From Chenopodium formosanum (taxonomy: Eukaryota; Streptophyta; Magnoliopsida; Caryophyllales; Amaranthaceae), in assembly GCA_024500155.1 (NCBI GenBank), contig CM044858.1, forward strand, positions 3,100,001 to 3,164,000: 64,000 bases of DNA, written 5' to 3'. This document shows, in pieces, positions 55,151-64,000 of this stretch (position 1 is the stretch's first letter; the number at the start of each line of letters is the position of its first letter). A program made the position numbers and the translations under genes. The notes under the pieces are model-generated. The model was given only the letters and a program-made list of their open reading frames with translations. It searched no databases and was not told where the DNA came from.

Positions 55151-55439
55151 CATCCTTCTCATCACTGACGTATCTTCCTACCCGTTGCATTTTCCCCATT
55201 TTCTACTTTTCTTCTTTTTCGCAATTTCCTCGATTAATTCATCGAAAGTTCATCGATTAATTGCGATTCCTTCGTCTTTCATTGATTGATTGATTGGATT
55301 GATTGATCTTCCTGGTTTTCAAATTTTCAATTTCTGATTTTGGGATTCTGATTTCCCGATTTAGGGTTCTTAAAAGAACCTAATTTGAATTGATCTCTGC
55401 TGAACTGATGCTGGTTCTTTGGTTCGTTTGGGGGTTTTT

Positions 55440-55609
55440 GTAAGTGTGATTCTCTCCTTTTTCTTTTTTTGTATCTATGTTCTTATAACACTGTAGATAC
55501 AGAAAATTTGTTGGGGTTATGAATCTTTAGTGTTTAATTTATTTTCGATTAGTTTTCTGTATATATATACAGTTTAGATTTTTGAAATTCAATTGAATTT
55601 CATAACTAG
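55440..55609 (+). other. Probable 5' UTR intron of the PI4K-gamma gene
   Basis: Strong donor gtaagtgtg at 55440 and acceptor aactag ending at 55609, nine bases before the ATG. The T-rich interior is typical of plant introns. No transcript evidence is available. Confidence 0.5.
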
Positions 55610-55618
55610 GAAGGAAAA

Positions 55619-58032
55619 ATGTCGTCGGCTGGGATTGCGGTTAGTAGAATTAGGGCGGATGATCCTGTGATTTCGCCGCGATTTTTCCACAATGCTTTTG
55701 ATTTGAATTTGGATGAATCTATAATGGTTTTCTTGAGTGTTTCTGGGAATATGATACCTTTGCGTGTGTTTGAATCGGACTCGATTGACTCTGTGAAAAT
55801 GAAGATTCAAAGCTTCAAAGGGTTTGTTGCTAAATCCCAGAAATTGGTTTGTGGAGGGAGGGAATTATCTCGGAGTAATTCGCTAGTTCGCGACTATGGA
55901 GTTGCTAATGGCAATGTTCTTCACTTAGTGCTTAGGCTTTCTGACCTTCAGACTGTTAAGGTTAAGACAGAATCCGGGAAGGAGTGGACTTTCGATGTCG
56001 GGCGATACCGGGATGTTGGGTATGTTAAGAAGCAGATAGCTAAGAGGGCAAAAGGGTTAGTTGAAGAGGATGATCAGGAGATTGTTTATGAAGGAGAGCC
56101 ACTTAAGGATCAGCAATTAGTTGATGACATTTGCAAGCAAAATGATGCTGTGATTCATTTGCTTGTAAGGAAGTCTGCTAAGATTAGGGCAAAGCGTGTT
56201 GCCAAGAACATTGATGAGCTTTCAGTGGAAGCAACGGGGTTGGGTAAGAGGCGAGCTTATGATGTTAAGCCGGTTGATACGGTATTGGCAACGAGTTACC
56301 TCCGTGAAAAAGACTTTGTTTTCGAGCCAGTGGTTGTCAATCCGAAAGCTGAAATACCATCAGCGATATTGGATGTTATGGAGGTGACTTATGAGGGATT
56401 AAATAGTGGGAATACTCCTATTAGGTCAGCTGAAGGTTCTGGAGGGGTTTACCTTATGCAAGATTCGACTGGGTTAGAATATGTGTCTGTGTTCAAGCCG
56501 GTTGATGAGGAGCCTAAGGCGAGGAACAACCCCCATGGTATACCTGGGACACTTGATGGTGAAGGGCTGAAAAGGGGTACTCAAGTCGGGAAAGGGGCGT
56601 TTAGGGAGGTAGCAGCTTATCTCTTGGATCATCCATTGAATGGGAGACGTAATTTCTCAGGAGAAGCAATGGGATTTGCTGGGGTTCCTCCTACGGGTTT
56701 GGTGAAATGCTTGCATAGTGGATTCAATAACCCTGATGGATTAACTCCTAAGATGGGATCCTTGCAGAAATTCGTTAAGAATGATGGAAGCTGTGAGGAT
56801 ATTGGTCCTGGTTCTTTTCCTGTGGGGGAGGTGCACAAAATTTCCGTGCTTGACATAAGGCTGGCTAATGCAGACAGACATGCTGGGAATATATTGTATA
56901 GCAAGGACAAGGAGACTGGTCAGACTGTCCTGATTCCCATTGATCATGGATACTGCTTGCCAGATTATGTAAGTGCCATCGCATTCTTCCTGCTTATTTA
57001 GTACTATGTTTTAATTATGTGTTAGCTTCATTGCTTACTGTCATGGATAGTGCTTGATAGGGTATTCAAATGGTTTTAAGCTCATTGGACTGCATTTTAT
57101 TGATTGCCTGCACTTGTATTTGTGTTGGAGCTTATTATCCCTGAATTTTGAAGTATCTTTTAGGCATTTATTTTGTTTGAAGTTATTTAGTGTTTGATCT
57201 ATAGAAAGCAAATTGATTGACTATGAGTTCTGGCTTTGTGTTTTCTCTCGGATGCTTGGATGATTGTTGTCCAGCAATGGCAGATATAAAGTCTCCTTGA
57301 TTTGGAAGCTGATAATCATGTTTAGTTTAAGAATATTGGTGACTTGCCATTGTGGCTAAAACTTGATCTGCTTGAAAGTGGCATTAGCCGGAGCTTCGAA
57401 TTTGGTCATAACTGCTTGAGTTTACCAGATGATTTACCTTACCATTTGGTTGCAACTTTTGAACAGAGGTTTTGTATTTGAAAGAGGCAGGTTCTCATGT
57501 ATGAACTCTGTTTTCTGTATTTTGGTTAGGGATTTCTTCAGAGTATTTGTTTGTTATCTGAGTTTTTTGTGTTATTAGTATTTATATCATTCCCAGCATA
57601 TCTTCTGTAGAATTAAATTATATCTAATACCAAATTTATCTGGGATTATTTCAGTTTGAAGACTGCACATTTGAATGGCTCTACTGGCCACAAGCTAAGC
57701 AACCATTCTCTGCTGAGACTGTTGAGTACATTAGGTCTTTGGATGCCGAGGAAGACATTGCTCTCCTCAAGTATTATGGATGGGACCTACCCGTTGAAAG
57801 TGCCCGCACTCTTCGCATCTCTACCATGTTGTTGAAGAAAGGGGTGGAACTTGGGTTGACTCCATATGAAATTGGAAGCATCATGTGCCGGGTGAACATT
57901 AACAAGGAGTCTGTGCTTGAGGAAATTGTCCAAGAAGCACTGGATTCAGCACTCCCCTGCACAAGTGAAGCAGGTTTCCTCGAAACTGTGTCCGACATCA
58001 TGGATCGTCGCCTTGACGAGATTTCGGGGTAG
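55619..58032 (+). CDS. PI4KG4: Phosphatidylinositol 4-kinase gamma with two ubiquitin-like domains
   Basis: Two exons, 55619-56968 and 57655-58032, give 1,728 nt and 575 aa. Two ubiquitin-like domains occupy about residues 35-110 (IMVFLSVSGNMIPLRV start) and 113-190 (VKVKTESGKEWTFDV). The PI3/4-kinase-type catalytic domain follows: GVYLMQDSTG at the nucleotide loop, VFKP with the ATP lysine, GAFREVAAYLLD, the catalytic loop DIRLANADRHAGN, and IDHGYCLPD as the metal-binding segment. Arabidopsis proteins of this layout (PI4K-gamma-4 and -7) were reported to act mainly as protein kinases that bind RPN10 and ubiquitin, with little lipid kinase activity. Substrates are therefore open. The start is the first ATG after the leader intron. 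Confidence 0.92.
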
Positions 58033-59137
58033 TTGATAGTGGTACATACATGTGCATAATGTTAGGTACATAAATTGTATGCACAGATTTAATAATAGGG
58101 GTTGATAGATAGCTTTTTCTTTTCTAGGCTACCCTCAGTTGAAGTACATTCTTTAATTCACATCGAGTCAGTTCCGATTTCGCCGAAGCCTTGAAACCTC
58201 TCAGCTAGTCTTGATGACGGTTTTCATGCTAGGGGGTAATCTTTATCCTGTTCAGTATTTTCCACACCATTTCTATCAGATTGTATTTCATCTCATACTG
58301 CTAGTTGTATTTAGATGGATCTAACAAGATTTGTGAATGAGGTTGTATCTTTGAGTGTGTGGCTAGTGTGTACTCTCAGGTGGGAGTATTGCGTACTCGT
58401 TGGCAAAAATCTTGTCGCGATTTCCGACATCAATTATTGTGTACTAGCAAGATACGAATGAAGCCATGAAGGCTAGTCTTGTATTTGCAGTAAGATGGGT
58501 CCATATTTTGACAAAGTTCGGGTTTTGAAGTCATATCTCATATGTACAACTGAGATATTTAAAATGCAAGAATCTGAATGAATTTAGAAGAGGATTAATC
58601 AGTATTAATCACTATTGATATAAAATAAGAGTTAGAAAACAGTGAATTTAGTCCTTAAAATCGCTTAAAATGCTGTGATTTGTGCCAAACTTTTGGGTTA
58701 CTCAAAGGCTTGTCTCTCCCTAACATTGCAAGGGACGTATCAGATGTAATAAGATATTTATGCTTGTTATTGCTCGTCTTTTGTGAATCACGTATTGTCA
58801 GTTTGTCACCATTGATAAGATCTAATGATGACTAGATGCAAAATTGAGATGGATAAGTTTGTTGGAAGGCAGCATGTACCAATCTCTATCACTTCTCTAT
58901 GCTTCATCTCTCCCAAATCTATCCACCTCCCCCTCCAAGCTTGTTTTAGTTTGTAGGGGTCGGGCCTATGAATTCAGTTAGACCCCTTCGACTAGGAGCA
59001 ATAAGGTTCATCATGAAAAACATAAAATGGTTAACATTGACTCAACTGGATATTGATTGAATTTGATTTAGAATAGCTCGAAATATAGACTTGTACTTGA
59101 ACATGAATGGACTAAAACCAAGCTTTAACAAGACATT
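58033..59137. other. PI4K-gamma 3' flank
   Basis: Contains the 3' UTR of the kinase gene and unique AT-rich sequence. No gene is seen up to the target duplication of the hAT-like element. Confidence 0.45.
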
Positions 59138-59145
59138 ATTGCAAC

Positions 59146-62100
59146 TAGAGCTGTCAATTCGGGTATTCAAGTCGAGTTTGGGTTGGGTCAAATTAGGTCT
59201 CGGGTTAAATCATGATCATGTTATGTCGGGTCAATCTAGCTTCAGATCAGGTTCAGGTTTAGGTTAGGTCACTTTCAGTTCAAGTTATAACAGGTCGTTC
59301 ACCTTTTCGGATATAGGTCGGGTTTAATTCGAGTTAAAATCAGATCGGGTTCAATTAGAGGTTCGGGTTGTGTTGAGTCGGGTTCTGGTTCAAGTTCAAT
59401 TCTAATCAATATCGATGTGGCCAAGTTGAACTATATAATTACGCCTTCCATAATTTGATCAAGCATCATCAAGATTTTATTAAACCTACTATATACGAGC
59501 AATAGAGAACAAAAGTTATATAAGCTGAACATAAGATTTTATTAAATCGGATTGAGGGTTTAAATAATTATACCAGTATATAAGCTGAATAAAAGGTAAA
59601 TAAAATTTTATTAAACCTTCCATAACTTGGGTTCATGTTTCAATTGGGTCGGGCACTATAAAGTCAGGTGCAGGTTCGGGTTCAGGTCATAAAGTACTGG
59701 ATCAAATGGATTTTCGGTTAAGATCAGGTCAGGTTCAGGTCAGGTTACAGGTCACTAGTTTAACCTCATTGTTCGAGTACAGGCTGGGTTCAGATCTTTG
59801 TCCGTTAAGGTCGGATTCTCGGGTCGGGTCAGTTTTTGACAACTCTAACTATAATCCACACTTTTTAAGGAATTTTTGAGGTTTCATTGCCCAGTGGCAA
59901 AAGCCTAAAGACACTAGGGGATATATCTTGGTGTCATATAATGTCGTTTGAAATCATATATGATTATTATATGTTGTCATAAACGTCTGTGGTAGGCTTG
60001 AGTTTACGAAATCACTACAAGTTATGAATGGGGTAAAGTGACCGTTTAAGGGCATACTGGATGGTTCCATCGACCCAATTGGACTTCTTGAGGGTATTAG
60101 GAACCATGGTATCTTGGCAACTTTTATTTTCGGGCGAATAAAAAAAAAGGTCAAAAAATTACAAAATTGAAGGCTATAATCCACGCTTTTTGATGAAATA
60201 TTGAGGTTTCGGGGCCTGGTGGCGAAAAGCCTTGAGACCCTAAAGTATACATCTCGGGGTCATATAATTCTATTTGAAACCACATATGATCATTATATGT
60301 TGTCATAAACGTCCGTGGTAGTTTTGATTTTACGAAATCTCTTCAAGTTGTGAACGGATAAAATGACCGTTTAAGGGCATATTTAGATGGTTCCACAGAC
60401 CCAATTGGACTCTTAGAGGGTATTAGGGACTATGGTTAACATTTCGGCAATTTTTATTTACGGGCGAAAAAAGGTCAAAAATTACAAAAATGAAGACTAT
60501 AATCCACTCTTTTTGAGCAAATTTTGAGGTTTTGGGGCATGGTGGTGAAAATCCTTAAAACCCTAAAGGATACATCTCAGGGTCATATAATGCCGTTTGA
60601 AACCATATATGATCATTTTATGTTGTCATAAAAGTCCGTGGTAGTCTTGAGTTGACGAAATCACTGCAAGTTTTGAACGGGTAAAATGACCGTTTATATT
60701 GGATGGTTCCATCGACCCAACTGTACTCCCGGAGGATATTAGGGATCATGGTTAACATCTTGGCAATTTTTAGTTTCGGGCGAAAGAAGGTCAAAAAAAT
60801 TACAAAATCGAAGGCTATAATGCACGCTTTTTGAGGAAATTTTGAGGTTTCGGGGCCCGGTGGCGAAAAGCCTTGAGACCCTAGGGGATATATCTCGGTG
60901 TCATATAATGCCGTTAGAAATAATATATGATCATTATATGTTGTCATAAACGTTCGTGGTAGGCTTGAGTTTACGAAATCACTACAAGTTGTGAACGGGG
61001 TAAAGTGACTGTATAAGGGCATACTGGATGGTTCCACCGGCCCAATTGGACTCCTTGAGGGTATTAGGGACCATGGTAAACATCTCGGAAACTTTCATTT
61101 ACGGGCGAAAAAAGCGTCAAAAAATTACAAAATTGAAGGCTATAATCCACGCTTTTTGATGAAATATTGAGGTTTCGGGGCCTGGTGGCGAAAAGCCTTG
61201 AGACCGTAACGGATACATCCCGGGGTCATATAATTCTGTTTGAAACCACATATGATCATTATATGTTGTCATAAACGTCCGTGGTAGTTTTGATTTTACG
61301 AAATCTCTTCAAGTTGTGAACGGGTAAAATGACCGTTTAAGGGCATATTTAGATGGTTCCACCGACCCAATTGGACTCTTAGAAGGTATTAGGGACTATG
61401 GTTAACATTTCGGCAATTATTTACGGGCGAAAAAAGGTCAATAATTAAAAAAATGAAGGCTATAATCCACTCTTTTTGAGCAAATTTTGAGGTTTTGGGG
61501 CATGGTGGTGAAAATCCTTAAAACCTTAAGGGATACATCTCAGGGTCATATAATGCCGTTTGAAACCATATACAATCATTTTATGTTGTCATAAAAGTTC
61601 GTGGTAGTCTTGAGTTGACGAAATCACGGCAAGTTTTGAACGAGTAAAATGACCGTTTAAGGGCATATTGGATGGTTCCATCGACCCAATTGTACTCCCA
61701 GAGGATATTAGGGATCATGGTTAACATCTTGGCAATTTTTAGTTTCGGGCGAAAGAAGTTCAAAAAAATTACAAAATCGAAGGCTATAATCCACGCTTTT
61801 TGAGGAAATTTTGAGGTTTCGGGGCCCGGTGGAGAAAAACCTTGAGACCCTAGGGGGTATATATCTCGGTGTTATATAATGCCGTTAGAAATCATATATG
61901 ATCATTATATGTTGTCATAAACGTCCGTGGTAGGCTTAAGTTTACGAAATCACTACAAGTTGTGAACGGGGTAAAGTGACTGTATAAGGGCATACTGGAT
62001 GGTTCCACCGGCCCAATTAGACTCCTTGAGGGTATTAGGGACCATGGTAAACATCTCGGCAACTTTCATTTCCGGGCGAAAAAAGCGTCAAAAAATTACA

Positions 62101-63625
62101 AAATTGAAGGCTAATCCACGCTTTTTGATGAAATTTTGAGGTTTCGGGGTCCGGTGGCGAAATACCTTGAAATCTAAGGGATACATCTCGGGGTTATATA
62201 ATGCCGTTTGAAACCATATATGATCATTATATGTTGTCATAAACGTCCGTGGTAATCTTAAGTTTACGAAATTACTGCAAATTGTGAACGGGGAAAATGA
62301 CCGTTTAAGGGCATATTGGATGGTTTCACCGACCCAATTATACTCCCGGTGGGTATTAGGGACCATGGTAAACATCTTGGCAATTTTTAGTTTCGGGGGA
62401 AAGAAGGTCAAAAAATTACAAATTCGAAGGCTATAATCCACGCTTTTTAAGGAAATTTTGAGGTTTCGGGGCCCGGTGACGAAAAGTCTTGAGATCCTAG
62501 GGGATATATCTCGGTGTCATATAATACTTAGAAATCATATATGATCATTATATGTTGTCTTAAACGTCCGTGGTAGGCTTGAGTTTACGAAATCACTACA
62601 AGTTGTGAACGGGGTAAAGTGACCGTTTAAGGGCATATGGGATGTTTCCACCGTCCCAATTGGACTCCTTGAGGGTATTAGGGACCATGGTAAACATCTC
62701 GACAACTTTTATTTCCGGGCGAAAAAGGTTAAAAAATTACAAAATTGAAGACTATAATCCACGCTTTTTTATTAAATTTTGAGGTTTCGGGCCCGATGGC
62801 GAAAAACCTTGAAACCCTAAGGGATACATCTCGGGGTTATATAATGCCGTTTGAAACCATATATGATCATTATATGTTGTTTTAAACGTCTTAGGTAGAC
62901 TTGAGTTTACGAAATCACTGGAAATTGTGAACGGGTAAAATGATCGTTTAAAGGCATATTGGATGGTTCCACTGACCCAATTTGACTCCCGGAGAATATT
63001 AGGGACCATGGTAAACATCTCGGCTATTTTTATTTCCGGACGAAAAAAGTTAAAAAATATTACAAAATTGAAAGCTATAATTCACGCTTTTTGATCATTA
63101 TATGTTGTCTTAAACGTCCGTGGTAGGCTTGAGTTTACGAAATCACTACAAGTTGTGAACGGGTATAATGACCGTTTAAGGGTATATTGGATGGTTCCAC
63201 CGACCTAAATGGACTCCTTGAGGGTATTAAGGACCATGGTAAACATCCCGGCAATTTTTATTTCCGAGCAAAAAAGGTAAAAAAAATTACAAAATTGAAG
63301 GCTATAATCCACGCTTTTTAAGGCATATAAATTTTATTAAACCTTCCATGACTCGGGTACAGGTTCTAATTTGGTGTGGTACTAGTTTGGGTACAGATTG
63401 TTGTTGGGTCGGATTAAATCGGTTGACGGTTGCTCTCAGGTCGGGAGCAGGTTCTGGTTCAGGTCAAAAAAGTATTGAATCTAATTGGTTGTCGGTCAAC
63501 ATATGGTCATGTTTAGGTCGGGTTACAGGTCACTAATTTCACCCCATTGTCCGGGTACAGGTTGGGTCCTGATCATTACCGGTTCAGGTCGACTTCTCGG
63601 GTCGAGTCAATTTTTGACAGCTTTA
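59146..63625. mobile_element. Compound hAT-like element (4,480 bp) carrying a satellite array
   Basis: The left end TAGAGCTGTCAA and the complement of the right end, TAAAGCTGTCAA, agree at 11 of 12 positions. ATTGCAAC flanks both sides exactly (59138-59145 and 63626-63633), an 8-bp duplication as expected for hAT. The first 702 bp (59146-59847) itself ends in TTGACAACTCTA, a good inverted partner of the left end, so it looks like a complete short element. The satellite array follows, then a second copy of the right-end segment (63324-63625, matching about 59596-59847). Terminal segments are rich in gggtcgggtc words. No transposase is seen. Confidence 0.85.
59848..63323. repeat. Tandem array 2 of the ~323-bp monomer (about 11 copies) with higher-order structure
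   Basis: The marker tatgttgtc recurs at 59970, 60296, 60619, 60937, 61262, 61582, 61908, 62230, 62551, 62873 and 63101. Intervals are 318-326 bp except the last (228 bp, an internally deleted unit). Diagnostic variants assign the units the order C A B C A B C D C D plus a fragment. This is a trimer period of about 966 bp followed by a dimer period of 643 bp. Minus-strand reading frames of 60-140 codons recur in the units but show no gene structure. Confidence 0.95.
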
Positions 63626-63633
63626 ATTGCAAC

Positions 63634-64000
63634 CTTTATTTGAACAAGTGACCATTCTCACAAATGATCAAAGTGACTAACCCACTAGACCACTATTACG
63701 GTTCAAATAAAATCAACCTACTATTCCAAAATAAAAAAGTTTCCTAAACAAAAATAGTAAAGGGAAAAGTAACATGGACATGTTTTCCAATTTCCATCAA
63801 GCAAATAGAAACATGCCACGTGTACACCACATTCATCATCCTCATCATTCACCATGTGGGCTCCATTTCTGACTCTAGCTACCTTGTTGTTAGCACTTAG
63901 CAAAAAACAAACACACTAGTTTGTGCAAAAAAAAAATCACAAACTCCAACTTCATTTTCCTCACTCTTTCTCCCCACTTTTCTCTCCCACTCTCACTCCC
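63634..64000 (+). promoter_or_regulatory. Probable promoter/leader of a gene beyond the window
   Basis: A G-box/ABRE core CACGTG lies at 63817-63822 (gccacgtgtac). The last 60 bases are strongly pyrimidine-rich (cactctttctccccact), as in plant 5' leaders. No ATG-initiated frame of note follows before the window ends. Orientation to the right is an inference. Confidence 0.35.

Larger units (their letters stand above)
53195..55618. other. Intergenic region between the CBL-like gene and PI4K-gamma
   Basis: The left part is the probable 3' UTR of the CBL-like gene. The middle (54200-55100) is AT-rich with A- and T-runs. The right 480 bp is the PI4K promoter and leader. No coding exon is recognised. 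Confidence 0.45.

Overview
This is plant nuclear DNA. It is AT-rich, its genes have many GT-AG introns, and it carries MITEs, microsatellites and satellite-like arrays. Protein content (REC/TSS, WSD acyltransferases, DRP1, CBL, PI4K-gamma) points to a eudicot. The small transposons rich in TTCAGTTCAG recall Amaranthaceae such as spinach, but I hold the family-level guess only weakly.

Layout. 1-12.1 kb (+): the 3' 19 exons of a REDUCED CHLOROPLAST COVERAGE / TSS-type gene, cut by the left window edge. 13.0-15.1 kb (-): a four-exon cytochrome b561 + DOMON gene. 15.9-17.7 kb: a tandem array of a ~323-bp monomer ending in a hAT-like terminus. 18.7-36.5 kb (-): three WSD-type (wax ester synthase/diacylglycerol acyltransferase) genes, called A, B and C from left to right. 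A and C look intact. B has an in-frame stop and a 1,000-bp (ATT)n tract in intron 1. B and C lie in an ~8-kb tandem duplication. 36.9 kb (-): a tRNA-Ala(CGC). 38.5-45.2 kb (-): a 16-exon DRP1-type dynamin, 609 aa. 47.1-49.3 kb (+): a DUF212 protein. 50.3-53.2 kb (+): a calcineurin B-like gene with a 1-bp deletion and a lost splice acceptor. 55.6-58.0 kb (+): a type II PI4-kinase gamma with two ubiquitin-like domains. 59.1-63.6 kb: a compound hAT-like element with perfect 8-bp target duplications that encloses ~11 copies of the same ~323-bp monomer in higher-order arrangement. 63.7-64.0 kb: probably the promoter of a gene beyond the window.

The single-copy genes do not form a pathway. The b561/DOMON, DRP1 and DUF212 genes recall three neighbouring Arabidopsis loci (At3g61750, At3g61760, At3g61770, from memory). 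If that is right, the first array and the WSD cluster were inserted into an old conserved block. The most unusual structures are the satellite-bearing hAT-like element, the giant intronic triplet tract in a disabled WSD copy, and the decaying CBL gene. Exon boundaries were derived by hand from splice sites, reading-frame continuity and recalled family sequences. Exon totals of every gene called intact are multiples of three.
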